From: Ruegeria sp. HKCCD8929
GTDB lineage: Bacteria; Pseudomonadota; Alphaproteobacteria; Rhodobacterales; Rhodobacteraceae
Length of the DNA: 64,000 nt
Reading direction: 5' to 3'
Assembly: GCF_013031405.1 (NCBI RefSeq)
Contig: NZ_WPZY01000006.1
Location: 186,001 to 250,000, forward strand
The notes under the pieces were generated by a model that was not told the DNA's origin, did not search any database, and saw nothing but the letters and a program-made list of their open reading frames with translations. Numbering within the stretch: position 1 is the stretch's first letter; every line of letters begins with the position of its first letter. This document shows positions 1 to 8,784 of this stretch, in pieces. The translations under genes were made by a program, and so were the position numbers.

Positions 1-2
1 GT

Positions 3-701
3 CTGACCGGCTCCAAGATGTGGATCTCGAACGCGCCGATTGCGGATGTATTTGTGGTCTGGGCCAAGTCCGACGCCCATGACGGCAAGATCCGCGGTTT
101 CATCCTGGACAAAGGCATGAAGGGGCTGAGCGCACCGAAGATCGAAAACAAACTGAGCCTGCGCGCCTCGATCACCGGCGAGATCGTGTTGGACGGCGTC
201 GAAGTGAGCGAGGACGCGCTGCTGCCGCATGTACGGGGCCTGAAGGGGCCGTTCGGCTGCCTGAACCGCGCGCGCTACGGTATCAGCTGGGGTGCCTTGG
301 GCGCTGCCGAATGCTGCTGGCACGCGGCGCGGCAATACGGGCTGGACCGGCAGCAATTCAATCGCCCGCTGGCGCAAACGCAGTTGTTTCAACGCAAGCT
401 GGCCGATATGCAGACCGAGATTGCGCTGGGTCTGCAAGCCAGCCTGCGGGTCGGACGGTTGATGGATGACGCCAACGCGGCGCCTGAGATGATCTCGATC
501 GTCAAGCGCAACAATTGCGGCAAGGCGCTCGAGATTGCGCGGATGTCGCGCGACATGCATGGCGGCAACGGCATCTCGCTGGATTTCCACGTGATCCGCC
601 ACATGGTGAACCTTGAGACGGTGAACACCTATGAAGGCACCCATGACGTGCACGCGCTGATTCTGGGGCGGGCGCAAACCGGGCTGCAGGCGTTTTTCTA
701 G
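3..701 (+). CDS. gcdH: glutaryl-CoA dehydrogenase, 3' part (5' end outside window)
   Basis: Acyl-CoA dehydrogenase-fold flavoenzyme that oxidatively decarboxylates glutaryl-CoA to crotonyl-CoA in lysine, tryptophan and glutarate breakdown. About 232 C-terminal residues of a family usually near 395-405 are present. The reading frame is already open at base 3 ([12 protein letters not shown]), so the ATG at 18 is internal and the true start lies upstream of the window. Visible marks are the SNAPIADVF segment of the beta domain, the RDMHGGNG loop and the C-terminal [16 protein letters not shown] block, whose Glu aligns with the catalytic base of glutaryl-CoA dehydrogenases. The last block separates it from generic short-chain acyl-CoA dehydrogenases. 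Assignment is by motif recognition; an unspecific acyl-CoA dehydrogenase is the less likely alternative. Confidence 0.9.
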   Translation: MTGSKMWISNAPIADVFVVWAKSDAHDGKIRGFILDKGMKGLSAPKIENKLSLRASITGEIVLDGVEVSEDALLPHVRGLKGPFGCLNRARYGISWGALGAAECCWHAARQYGLDRQQFNRPLAQTQLFQRKLADMQTEIALGLQASLRVGRLMDDANAAPEMISIVKRNNCGKALEIARMSRDMHGGNGISLDFHVIRHMVNLETVNTYEGTHDVHALILGRAQTGLQAFF

Positions 702-985
702 GGTTCGACTGCTGGCGAAAAGGCGTGTCCCGGTGGCAGGGGCGCGTCTTGCGGTATTGAGGCCTTCGCGGCTTTATTGCCTTTAAAGTTTCTTATAATC
801 AGTATTATGTAAATATACCCCCCGGGGTGCGGAGGCCATTGTGCAACGTTTGACGTCGCGACGGCATTGGAGCGTGCTTCGATCCGGTCTAGGCTTCTCT
901 TGATGCGCTAATGAACTGCCAAGAATGGCAGTATTGCAGTATTTTATGCCCGACACTTCGATGAACACCGCTGCGGAGAACCCGG
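702..985. other. intergenic region with AT-rich promoter-like patch
   Basis: This spacer between gcdH and the SDR gene holds no credible ORF. A weak 5-bp stem (AGGCC/GGCTT, with one G-T pair) at about 761-775 is followed by a T-rich stretch and could end gcdH transcription. Around 783-820 the base composition becomes sharply AT-rich and contains a perfect TATAAT at 794-799. No well-spaced -35 box is visible, so a promoter for the downstream gene is an inference only. Confidence 0.4.
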
Positions 986-1756
986 ATGGAGCTGAAAGAC
1001 AAGATCGTTGTGGTCACCGGAGCCGCCGGTGGGATCGGCAAAGGTCTGGCCGAGCGGTTTGCCCGTGAGGATGCGCACACCGTTGTGTGCGCGGATATCG
1101 ACATCGATGGCGCCCGGCAAGTTGCCGAAACAATTGGCGGTACCGCCATTCCCTGCGATGTCTCTACCGAAGCCGAGATCAAAAACCTGATCGCCCAGGT
1201 CGAAGATGAGATCGGTCCGATCGACCTGTTCTGCTCCAACGCGGGTATCCTGACGCTCGGTGGCCTCGATGTCCCGGATGCGCAGTGGCAGCGGATTTGG
1301 GAGGTCAACGTGATGTCTCATGTCTGGGCTGCGCGCCATGTGGTGCCGCGCATGGTCGCCCGTGGCGGCGGCTATCTGCTGAACACCGCCTCAGCCGCCG
1401 GACTGCTCAATCAGCCGGGTGCTGCACCTTATGGTGTAACCAAACATGCCGCCGTTGGCCTCGCCGAATGGCTGGCGCTGACTTACGGCGATCAGGGCAT
1501 CGGGGTTTCGGTGCTGTGCCCTCAGGCGGTCCGGTCCGAGATGACGCGCGGACATGAGACCTCGGTTGCCGCAATCGACGGCATGCTGGAGCCCGAGGAT
1601 GTCGCCGAAGCCTGCGTCGAGGCGATCCGCGAAGAGCGGTTTCTGGTGCTGCCGCACCCGCAGGTGCTGGATTACATCCGCCTGAAGGCTGCGGATTACG
1701 AGCGCTGGATCGGCGGAATGCGCAAGTTAAATCGGCAGTTTGGCGGCGAAACCTAA
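986..1756 (+). CDS. SDR family NAD(P)-dependent oxidoreductase
   Basis: Classical short-chain dehydrogenase/reductase of 256 residues. The nucleotide-binding TGAAGGIG is at residues 11-18, the structural NAG at 85-87, the catalytic Ser at 136 and the YGVTK catalytic pair Tyr149/Lys153. Asp37-Asp39 after the second strand (ADID) suggests a preference for NAD(H), which is an inference. A GGAG at about 975 precedes the ATG. The C-terminus (YERWIGGMRKLNRQF) resembles SDRs found beside acyl-CoA dehydrogenase genes, but the substrate cannot be read from the sequence. It ends nose to nose with the thioesterase gene on the other strand. Confidence 0.9.
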   Translation: MELKDKIVVVTGAAGGIGKGLAERFAREDAHTVVCADIDIDGARQVAETIGGTAIPCDVSTEAEIKNLIAQVEDEIGPIDLFCSNAGILTLGGLDVPDAQWQRIWEVNVMSHVWAARHVVPRMVARGGGYLLNTASAAGLLNQPGAAPYGVTKHAAVGLAEWLALTYGDQGIGVSVLCPQAVRSEMTRGHETSVAAIDGMLEPEDVAEACVEAIREERFLVLPHPQVLDYIRLKAADYERWIGGMRKLNRQFGGET

Positions 1757-2616
1757 CCTTTCGGACGGCGCATCAGCCCCTCTTGCGCCACCGAGGCGAT
1801 CAGCGTGCCATCCGCCGTATAGATCGCCCCGCGATTGAAGCTGCGCCCCTGCCCCGTCCACGGCGCGTCCATCGTATAAAGATGCCAGTTCTCGAACGAT
1901 ACCGGCGCGTGAAACCACATGGCGTGATCCAGGCTGGCGCCGTTCACACCTCGGCGGAACCAACTCAGCCCGTGTGGACGCATGCCGGAACTGAGCAGCG
2001 CCATGTCCGATGCATAGGCCAGCAGGATATGTTGGGTTTGGGGATCAGTTCCCGCGGCGGCCCCCATGCGAAACCACAGGTGGTTGCGGTCATCGCTGGG
2101 CTGGGGATCGAAGAGATCGAGTGGCGCGACCTCACGCACCTCAATGGGACGCTCGCGCAGGAATTCGGTGCGGTACTTCCCTGGAATGCGGTCGAGGTAT
2201 TTGCCGCGCAACTCATCCCGGCTGGGATGCGAGTCGGGGCCGTCAACCCGTGGCATCGGGTGCTGATGGTCCCAGCCCTCATCCTGAACATGGAACGAGG
2301 TCGACATGTTCAGAATCTGCCGCCCATGCTGGATCGCCACCACGCGGCGGGTGGTGAAAGAGCCGCCATCCCGCGCCCGATCCACCTGATAAATAACGGG
2401 AATGGACGGGTCTCCGGGGCGGATGAAATAGGCGTGCAGCGAATGACAAAGCCGATCCTCGACCGTCCGGTAGGCTGCCGCCAGCGCCTGTGCGATCACT
2501 TGCCCGCCATAGATCCGCGTCGGCGTCTCACCGCCCGAGCCGGTTCCGCGAAACAGATCGACCTCCAGCCGTTCGATGTCGAGCAGGTCGAGCAGTTTGC
2601 GTTCCGCGTCCGTCAT
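1753..2616 (-). CDS. tesB: acyl-CoA thioesterase II (TesB family)
   Basis: Hydrolyses acyl-CoA to free fatty acid and CoA in the cytoplasm. The 287-residue double hot-dog protein matches the usual TesB length. Recognisable features are the N-terminal GETPTRIYGGQVIAQAL, the HSLHAYFIRPG motif of the first hot dog, and the C-terminal SLDHAMWFHAP segment with the conserved Asp. The frame is open further upstream, but the ATG at 2616 is chosen because AAAGGAGG sits five bases before it and the extension looks noncoding. The last 4 bases overlap the 3' end of the convergent SDR gene. It follows the serine hydrolase gene by 29 bases and is probably co-transcribed with it. Confidence 0.93.
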   Translation of the reverse strand: MTDAERKLLDLLDIERLEVDLFRGTGSGGETPTRIYGGQVIAQALAAAYRTVEDRLCHSLHAYFIRPGDPSIPVIYQVDRARDGGSFTTRRVVAIQHGRQILNMSTSFHVQDEGWDHQHPMPRVDGPDSHPSRDELRGKYLDRIPGKYRTEFLRERPIEVREVAPLDLFDPQPSDDRNHLWFRMGAAAGTDPQTQHILLAYASDMALLSSGMRPHGLSWFRRGVNGASLDHAMWFHAPVSFENWHLYTMDAPWTGQGRSFNRGAIYTADGTLIASVAQEGLMRRPKG

Positions 2617-2645
2617 GTGGGCCTCCTTTGGCGTCGGCGCCGGGT

Positions 2646-3896
2646 TTACCGCCTGTTTGCCCAGTCCACCAGTGCCGCGTGGATCAGCGCCTTGAGTTCG
2701 GCCCGCGAGGGATATGAGCTGGATGGCGACAACTGCGTAAAGAAGATCACCGTCAGGTCTTGCACCCGGTCCAGCCAGAAAAAGGTCGAGGCCATGCCGC
2801 CCCAGCTGAAATCCCCCATCGAGCCGGGACATCGGGCGCGTGCCGGGTCCAGCACCACCGCGCCGCCCAAGCCAAAGCCCATGCCCTCCATCGGCTGTTC
2901 GGCAAAGCTCTGGGGTCCCATCGAAGCAATGTCGCCCGGCAGATGGTTACGCATCATGAACTCCAGCGTCCGGGGTCCAAGTAGACGGTGCCCGTCAACC
3001 TCGCCACCCCGGCGCAGCATCTCGGCAAAGCGGGCGTAATCGTCGATGGTGCCGACCAGCCCGCCGCCGCCCGAGTGCATCTGGGCGCCCTCGAACGGCG
3101 AATGGTCTGCCTGATCGACCAGCCGCAAGGTCTCTCCTCCGCTGCGCGCCGCATTCAGCGCCATCGCGTCACCCGCCAGCGGTGTGTAGAGCGAGGCGAA
3201 CCGGTCCCCTGCCCCATCCGGCACCGCAAACGCGGTCTCGGTCATGCCGAGAGGCGCAAAAATTTCCTCTGCAAAGAAGTCGCCCAGCGATTTTCCAGTT
3301 ACCACCTCGATCACGCGGCCGAGAATATCGATGCCTACCGAATATTCCCAACGGATGCCGGGCTGGAAGGCCAGCGGCAGCCTTGCCACCAGATCCACCA
3401 TGTCGGCCAACACACCCTGATTGGGTTTGAACAGCAGGTCCTGCGCGTCCATCTCCTGCGCCAGAACACCGGGGTTGAACGGATAGCTCAGGCCGCCGGT
3501 ATGGGTCAGCAACTGGTGCAGGGTCGGCGTGGGCGCCGATTCGACCTGATCGAGCCGCTCCGCACCGGGGGCGAGCGCCTGCATGTCCTTGAAACCGGGG
3601 ATGAAATCCGACACCGGCGCGTCGAGATGAAACAGCCCGCGCTCGGCCAGCATCATCACCGCTACCGAGGTGATCGGCTTGGTCATCGAATAGATCCGCA
3701 CTAGCGTGTCGCGGGCGAAAGGCAGGTCCTTTTCGACACTGCGCAGCCCGCAGGCGTTGAAATACACCTCCTCCCCGCCGCGCATCACCAACACCGAACT
3801 GCCCGGATATTTACGCTCGTCCACATATCGCTGCATCCAGGTGCCGATCCGGTCCAGCCGCGATCGGTCGAAGCCGCGCGTGTTGGCGAGTGTCAT
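2646..3896 (-). CDS. serine hydrolase of the beta-lactamase / class C family
   Basis: A 416-residue penicillin-binding-protein-fold hydrolase (EstB or beta-lactamase-like). The catalytic SMTK tetrad (SxxK) lies at residues 70-73. Tyr185 in EYSV takes the place of the YxN motif, with Val where Asn is usual, and a glycine-rich HSGGGGL segment near residue 287 matches the third motif region. No signal peptide is seen, so it is probably a cytoplasmic esterase rather than a periplasmic beta-lactamase. An AAGGGA precedes the ATG. Its position upstream of tesB and downstream of a crotonase gene fits ester or lactone hydrolysis in acyl metabolism, but the substrate is unknown. Confidence 0.85.
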   Translation of the reverse strand: MTLANTRGFDRSRLDRIGTWMQRYVDERKYPGSSVLVMRGGEEVYFNACGLRSVEKDLPFARDTLVRIYSMTKPITSVAVMMLAERGLFHLDAPVSDFIPGFKDMQALAPGAERLDQVESAPTPTLHQLLTHTGGLSYPFNPGVLAQEMDAQDLLFKPNQGVLADMVDLVARLPLAFQPGIRWEYSVGIDILGRVIEVVTGKSLGDFFAEEIFAPLGMTETAFAVPDGAGDRFASLYTPLAGDAMALNAARSGGETLRLVDQADHSPFEGAQMHSGGGGLVGTIDDYARFAEMLRRGGEVDGHRLLGPRTLEFMMRNHLPGDIASMGPQSFAEQPMEGMGFGLGGAVVLDPARARCPGSMGDFSWGGMASTFFWLDRVQDLTVIFFTQLSPSSSYPSRAELKALIHAALVDWANRR

Positions 3897-3975
3897 ATTG
3901 TCATCCCTTTTGCCGATCCCGGGTGTGGTCCGAGTGTTGACCGATCTGCGCGCCCGGTGAAAGCCCGAATGCCCG

Positions 3976-4719
3976 TCACCCGATCATGCGCCGCATCGCG
4001 GGCTTGGTTTCTTCGGTGAACCAGCCGCCCTCGGGCGCCTTGGCGCCCTCTGCCATCCCCGCTTCGATCAGTGCGATCGTGGTGCCGCGGATCTGGCGTT
4101 TGACCGAGGCATAGGTCTTGGGCGGGATTTGTGCCAGCGCCGTTGCCTCATGTAGGGCGCGGTCCAGAACGTTTTCGTCCATCGCGTCCACCACGCCGAG
4201 CCGATATGCGGTCTCCGCATCCATCGGCTGTCCGGTCAGCATCAGGCGGCGCAGCGTGTTGGGATCGAGCGTCGCCCGCGCGATCTCCATCGGCGCCAGC
4301 GGGAAATCGGCTCCGACGCGAACTTCGGCCAGACCCAGCTTGGCGTGAGGCGCAGCCACGCGGATGTCGCTGCCCAGCACAAAGAACAGCCCTCCGGCAA
4401 TTGCCGCGCCATTCACCGCACAGACCGTCGGTTTCGGGCAAGCGAAGAGCGACAGGAAACCTCTGTTCAGCCCGTCGACGATCGCGTGCTGCTGTGGTAG
4501 ATCGAAATCTTGCGCCTCCTTCAGATCGAGCCCGGCGGAGAACACCTTGAACGGGCTGGTCAGGACGATGGCGCGCACCTCCGGGTCTTGCGCCATGGCT
4601 TCCATCCGGGCCGCGAAATCCATCAGAAATTCGGCACTTAATGCATTGACCGGTGCCCGGTTCAGCCCCAGTTCGACAATCCCGTCGCCGTGGTCGGTTC
4701 GTGTCAGCAACTCGGTCAT
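3976..4719 (-). CDS. crotonase family protein (enoyl-CoA hydratase/isomerase)
   Basis: A 247-residue crotonase-fold enzyme acting on acyl-CoA thioesters. The oxyanion-hole segments are FSAGLDLKE (residues 60-68) and NGAAIAGG (103-110). Glu132 in GLAEVRVGA aligns with the first catalytic Glu of hydratases. The second Glu position falls in TLRRLMLTG and is not acidic, so true 2-enoyl-CoA hydratase activity is doubtful; the SAGLDLKE block recalls mitochondrial delta3,delta2-enoyl-CoA isomerase. The ATG at 4719 with an upstream GGAGGAAG is preferred over the longer frame. It is the first gene of a run leading to the serine hydrolase (79-base gap) and tesB. Confidence 0.85.
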   Translation of the reverse strand: MTELLTRTDHGDGIVELGLNRAPVNALSAEFLMDFAARMEAMAQDPEVRAIVLTSPFKVFSAGLDLKEAQDFDLPQQHAIVDGLNRGFLSLFACPKPTVCAVNGAAIAGGLFFVLGSDIRVAAPHAKLGLAEVRVGADFPLAPMEIARATLDPNTLRRLMLTGQPMDAETAYRLGVVDAMDENVLDRALHEATALAQIPPKTYASVKRQIRGTTIALIEAGMAEGAKAPEGGWFTEETKPAMRRMIG

Positions 4720-4973
4720 CGCGCTTCTTCCTCCCCGTCTGTCCCTTGTACCGTAGCGGGGCCACGTAGCTTCGGTCGAGCTTTTCAGGCATCGGAACCG
4801 GCGTGACGCGGTGTCACGACGGCGCTGGATCGGCATCCTCTTGCCCGTCAGGGGCTGGTACGATCTGAAACGCGCAACCATGCGGTGATCCTGCTACTCT
4901 GCCCCAGAGTCCACGACTGCGCCCGGATTCGATGGCGGCGCAGATTTCCCGAAACCGAGTGCGGAGGAAGACG

Positions 4974-5588
4974 GTGAGCCAGTCCATTGAATTCATTTAT
5001 GATTTCGGAAGTCCAAACTCCTATCTGGCCCACAAGGTTTTGCCGGATCTGGCCGCGCGTTGCGGGGTTGGCCTGCGCTATTCGCCCGCTCTTTTGGGCG
5101 GCGTGTTCAAGGCCACCAACAACCAAAGCCCGATCACTGCCTTTGCCCACGTCCGGCACAAGCTGACCTACCAGATGCATGAGATGCATCGTTTTGCAAA
5201 ACGCCACGGGCTGACCTTTCACATGAACCCGCATTTCCCGGTCATGACCCTCGCCCTGATGCGCGGCGCCATATTCGCGCGGGGAAAACCGTGGGAAAGC
5301 AAATATACAGATGCCGTTTTTGACGCGATCTGGGTGCATGGCCAAAAGATGGACGACCCGGGCGTGATCCGCGAGGTGCTTCAGGAACATGGCCTACCCG
5401 TGGATGAAATCGGCGCAGCGGTGCAAAGCTCCGGCGTGAAGCAGGCGTTGAAAGACGCGACCGAGGCCGCCGTCGAGCGCGGTGTCTTTGGTGCGCCCAC
5501 GATGTTTGTCGGCGACGAGATGTTCTTTGGCAAGGACAGCCTGACCGAGCTGGAATTCGAGCTGCAACAATTGTGCGTGACGGCCTAA
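4974..5588 (+). CDS. 2-hydroxychromene-2-carboxylate isomerase family protein (DsbA-like fold)
   Basis: A 204-residue thioredoxin-fold protein of the kappa-GST/HCCA isomerase group, which uses glutathione to isomerise aromatic ring-cleavage products. The N-terminal YDFGSPNSYLAHKVLPDL carries the Ser that replaces the DsbA cysteine, and GVFGAPTMFVGDEMFFG supplies the cis-Pro loop. A GTG at 4974 is chosen because GCGGAGGA lies just upstream; an in-frame ATG at 4932 would add 14 basic residues without a ribosome site. The stop codon overlaps that of the convergent kinase-like gene. No other aromatic pathway genes are adjacent, so the physiological substrate is open. Confidence 0.85.
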   Translation: MSQSIEFIYDFGSPNSYLAHKVLPDLAARCGVGLRYSPALLGGVFKATNNQSPITAFAHVRHKLTYQMHEMHRFAKRHGLTFHMNPHFPVMTLALMRGAIFARGKPWESKYTDAVFDAIWVHGQKMDDPGVIREVLQEHGLPVDEIGAAVQSSGVKQALKDATEAAVERGVFGAPTMFVGDEMFFGKDSLTELEFELQQLCVTA

Positions 5589-6613
5589 CCCTTTAGCGCT
5601 TTGAGCCCGTGCTGGGCAAAGACCGGCACGTACTGACCCAGCTGCTTCGCCCGCTCGGGGTTCGAGGCGTTGCCGTCCAGCGCGCGTTTGTAGACGCCCT
5701 GAATGATCGCTGCCATGCGGAAAAAATTGAAGGCTAGGTAAAAGCCGAAATTGTCGATCCCGGCCAGCCCGCGCCGACGGCAATAGTCACCAATGAACTC
5801 CCGGTCAGACGGCAACCCCAACGCCGCCCGGTCGATCCCTGCCAGCCCCCGCCCCTCTTTGCCCGGCGGCATCTGCCATTGCATGATCACGGCGGCCAGA
5901 TCGGCGTAGGGATGGCCGATGGTCGACAGCTCCCAGTCCAGCACACCGAGGCATTTGGTGCCGTTTTTCTCGAACATCATGTTGTCGATGCGGTAATCGC
6001 CATGCACAAGCGTGCGCTGCCCGTCATCCTCGGGCATGCCCGTCTGCAGGGCCTCGATCAGCGCGTCCATGCCCGGAATGCTGCCGGTTTCCGAGGCGCG
6101 GTATTGCTTGGTCCAGCGCCCGATCTGGCGTTCGAAGTAATTCCCTGGCGGCCCGTAATCCGACAGCCCGACCGCGTCGGCATCGACCATATGCAGCGCG
6201 GCCAGCACCCGGTTCATCTCGGCCATTACCGCACTGCGGGTTTCGTTGCTCTCACCCTTCATCGAGGGCTCAAAGAAGTTGCGCCCGTCCAGATGCTCCA
6301 TGACATAAAAGGCCGAGCCGATCACACCGTCATCCTCGCACAGCAGATACATCTGCGGCACCGGTACGTCCGAGCCCGCAAGCGCGCGCTGCACCCGGAA
6401 TTCGCGATCCACCGCATGAGCCGACTTCAGCAACTCGCCGGGCGGCTTGCGGCGCAGCACATACGAACGGTCCGGCGTGTCCAGCCGAAAGGTTGGGTTG
6501 GATTGGCCAACAGCGAATTTGGTGATGGTGAGCGGACCGTGATAGCCATCGAGATTCGCGCGCAGATAGGCGTCCACCTCATCGAGGTCGAGGGATTGAG
6601 TATCGTCACTCAT
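5585..6613 (-). CDS. phosphotransferase family protein (APH fold, ACAD10/11-like)
   Basis: A 342-residue protein with the aminoglycoside-phosphotransferase fold. The catalytic loop HGDYRIDN is at residues 204-211 and the metal-binding LDWELS at about 225-230. This subgroup is the bacterial relative of the kinase domain of ACAD10/11, which handles 4-hydroxyacyl-CoA, and such genes sit with acyl-CoA enzymes as here. ATG at 6613 is preferred to a GTG one codon upstream. It follows the nitronate monooxygenase gene by 9 bases, so it is the third gene of an SDR / monooxygenase / kinase operon. Antibiotic resistance is not implied. Confidence 0.87.
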   Translation of the reverse strand: MSDDTQSLDLDEVDAYLRANLDGYHGPLTITKFAVGQSNPTFRLDTPDRSYVLRRKPPGELLKSAHAVDREFRVQRALAGSDVPVPQMYLLCEDDGVIGSAFYVMEHLDGRNFFEPSMKGESNETRSAVMAEMNRVLAALHMVDADAVGLSDYGPPGNYFERQIGRWTKQYRASETGSIPGMDALIEALQTGMPEDDGQRTLVHGDYRIDNMMFEKNGTKCLGVLDWELSTIGHPYADLAAVIMQWQMPPGKEGRGLAGIDRAALGLPSDREFIGDYCRRRGLAGIDNFGFYLAFNFFRMAAIIQGVYKRALDGNASNPERAKQLGQYVPVFAQHGLKALKG

Positions 6614-6622
6614 CACATCTCT

Positions 6623-7633
6623 CTACCCTATGAACTCCGCAGCCAGCCGGGCCCCGGCGGCGCGGTATTCCCGGTCAACGCGATCCACCAGCGCGGCGGC
6701 AGGAACAACCTCGATCACGGCACCAATGCCCTGCCCCGAGCCCCAGATCTCCTTCCACGCCTTGGGCTTGGACGAGCCCGAATCGAAATTCATCGAGGAC
6801 GCGTCCGCCGATGGCAGATCGTCCGGGTCCATCCCCGCCCGCACAACGGATTTCTTCAGGTAGTTCCCGTGCACCCCGGTAAAGAGAGAGGAATAGACGA
6901 TATCCTCGGCCCCGCTGTCGACGATCATATTCTTGTATTCAGGGCGCGCGTTGGCCTCATGCGTGGCGATGAAGGGCGAGCCGACATAGCCGAAATCAGC
7001 CCCCATCGCCCGCGCGGCCAGCAGGGATTCGCCGCTGGCGATAGCGCCTGACAACGCCAGCGGGCCATCGAACCAGTTCCGTATCTCACGGATCAGCGCC
7101 ATCGGCGATTGCTGCCCGGCATGCCCACCTGCACCTGCGGCTACCGCGATCAGACCATCGGCGCCCTTGCCGATCGCCTTGCGGGCAAAGGTGTTGTTGA
7201 TGATGTCATGCAGTACCACACCACCGCTGCTATGGGCGGCTTCGTTCACCTCGACCCGCGCGCCCAGCGATGTGATCCAGACCGGTACTTTCCAGCGGGC
7301 GCATATCTCAAGATCCCGCTCCAGTCGCGCGTTCGAACGATGCACGATCTGATTCACCGCGAAAGGCGCCGCCGGGTTGTCGGGGTTTTCCTGATTGTGG
7401 CGGTCCAGTTCCTCGGTGATCTGTTTCAACCAGGCCTCCAGCAAAGGCGGCTCGCCCTCGCCTTCGCGGGCATTGAGCGCGGGGAATGCGCCGATAATGC
7501 CGGCCTTGCATTGCGCAATCACCAGTTCGGGCACCGAGATGATGAAAAGCGGTGCACCAATCATTGGCAAGCGCAGCCCACGTAACTGCGGCGGCAGGTG
7601 GCTGTCGTCCCGTTTCCAGATCATGTCCTTCAT
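6623..7633 (-). CDS. nitronate monooxygenase (NPD family flavoprotein)
   Basis: A 336-residue FMN-dependent TIM-barrel enzyme of the 2-nitropropane dioxygenase type, oxidising alkyl nitronates. Marks are the N-terminal LPMIGAPLFIIS, the AGAGGHAGQQSPMALI phosphate-binding segment with the conserved HAG, and GADFGYVGSPFIAT further on. AGGGAG seven bases before the ATG supports the start. It is the middle gene of the operon running from the SDR gene at 8493 to the phosphotransferase gene at 5585. Members of this family within acyl-CoA operons often act on other substrates or as enoyl reductases, so the nitronate role is a family-level statement. Confidence 0.9.
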   Translation of the reverse strand: MKDMIWKRDDSHLPPQLRGLRLPMIGAPLFIISVPELVIAQCKAGIIGAFPALNAREGEGEPPLLEAWLKQITEELDRHNQENPDNPAAPFAVNQIVHRSNARLERDLEICARWKVPVWITSLGARVEVNEAAHSSGGVVLHDIINNTFARKAIGKGADGLIAVAAGAGGHAGQQSPMALIREIRNWFDGPLALSGAIASGESLLAARAMGADFGYVGSPFIATHEANARPEYKNMIVDSGAEDIVYSSLFTGVHGNYLKKSVVRAGMDPDDLPSADASSMNFDSGSSKPKAWKEIWGSGQGIGAVIEVVPAAALVDRVDREYRAAGARLAAEFIG

Positions 7634-7671
7634 GTCAGCTCCCTGCTCGATAAGCCTGTGCGCAACCCGTT

Positions 7672-8493
7672 CTACTGCAACGCTTTCTCAAAGATGTTGT
7701 GGCCGGCCATCACGTTGATGCCACCGGAGACCGGGATCACTGCGCCGGTCACATAGGACCCGCCGCGCCCGCATAGAAACAGCATGCAGCCCGCGATATC
7801 CTCATCCCGACCGACCCGTTTCAGCGGCACGTCGCCGCCCACCTTTGCCCGCATCTCTTCATCTGCCGTGGCAAAGGCGGTCATCCGCGACACGAATGGC
7901 CCCGGCGCCAACGCGTTCACTGTCACGCAATAAGGCGAGAGTTCCTTGGCCATGACCTTGCTCAGGTGGATCACGGCGGCCTTCGAGGCCGAATAGCTGT
8001 AGGCGCCGTCGCCCATCGGGATCTCGCCCATGACCGAGCCCACATTGACCACCCGTGCCGGATCGTCGACCGAGCCCGCCTCCATCAGCATCGGCAGCAG
8101 TTTCTGGGTCAGATCGAACACGCCCGCCACATTGACCGACATGACCTTCTCCCAAGCCTCATGTGGAAACTGCCCCATCGGCGCCCCCCAGGTCACCCCC
8201 GCGTTGTTCATCAGGATGTTCAGGGTGTCGGTCCGCGATTTCACCTCGGCCACCAGCGTGTCGACCCCTTCCTTGCTGCCCACATCGCCCGTGAAGCCCT
8301 CGGCAGTTCCAGGCGCGTCCAACGCGTTGAGCTCTGCCGCCACCGCCTCGCAAGCCTCTCCGTTGCGCGAGGCGATCAGCACCCGTGCGCCCGCCCGCCC
8401 CAACGCCTCGGCGGCCATGCGGCCGATGCCGGTGGCCCCTCCGGTCACCAGCGCGATTTTTCCATGGAGCGAAAACAGAGCCTCGGGTGTCAT
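7672..8493 (-). CDS. SDR family oxidoreductase (RhlG/FabG-like)
   Basis: A 273-residue short-chain dehydrogenase with TGGATGIG at residues 17-24, a central NNAG, YSASK as the catalytic Tyr/Lys pair, and a C-terminal VTGAVIPVSGG typical of 3-oxoacyl reductases. Arg43 after the second strand (IASRNG) suggests NADP(H). AAGGGA precedes the ATG by only a few bases. It opens the operon with nitronate monooxygenase and the APH-fold kinase, and faces the quinone oxidoreductase gene across a 291-base divergent spacer. The layout fits beta-oxidation-like handling of an acyl chain; the substrate is unknown. Confidence 0.9.
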   Translation of the reverse strand: MTPEALFSLHGKIALVTGGATGIGRMAAEALGRAGARVLIASRNGEACEAVAAELNALDAPGTAEGFTGDVGSKEGVDTLVAEVKSRTDTLNILMNNAGVTWGAPMGQFPHEAWEKVMSVNVAGVFDLTQKLLPMLMEAGSVDDPARVVNVGSVMGEIPMGDGAYSYSASKAAVIHLSKVMAKELSPYCVTVNALAPGPFVSRMTAFATADEEMRAKVGGDVPLKRVGRDEDIAGCMLFLCGRGGSYVTGAVIPVSGGINVMAGHNIFEKALQ

Positions 8494-8784
8494 GATTTCC
8501 CTTTTTGTAGGTATTTGAGCGGAGAAGCGCTCGAGGTTTACGTTGCTGGCCGGGCCCTAGGTAAATTCTGACGCAGTGTTGCTGTTCCCTCCCTACCGGC
8601 GCTCAGTATCATGGCCGCTACGCGATACGGGCCGCCCATTTCGCGATGCCTCCTCCCGCGCGCAGAGAGATGTTTCACGACGCAGGATTGCATTTCGGAA
8701 TCTGGTTGACAATGGACGGTTCGGCCTTGCGACTTAACGTCAGAACGCGATGCAACCGGCATCGCAGACAGGGAGAGTGATGCG
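8494..8784. promoter_or_regulatory. divergent intergenic region with candidate -35 box
   Basis: This spacer separates two genes transcribed away from each other and must hold both promoters. A consensus TTGACA is at 8706-8711 on the plus strand. The -10 element is unclear: ACTTAA at 8732-8737 has a spacer of about 20 and the 17-base position reads GCGACT. No ORF with coding character is seen. Confidence 0.35.

Noticed and set aside
1783-3039. Long plus-strand frame of 418 codons
   Set aside because: It lies antisense to tesB and the serine hydrolase gene, which have clear family motifs and ribosome sites; long shadow frames are common at this GC. The same applies to 5879-7051, 32074-33243 (minus) and 55581-57266.
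5585-6613. Aminoglycoside resistance gene
   Set aside because: The fold is shared, but the subgroup and the acyl-CoA operon context point to an ACAD10/11-type metabolic kinase.
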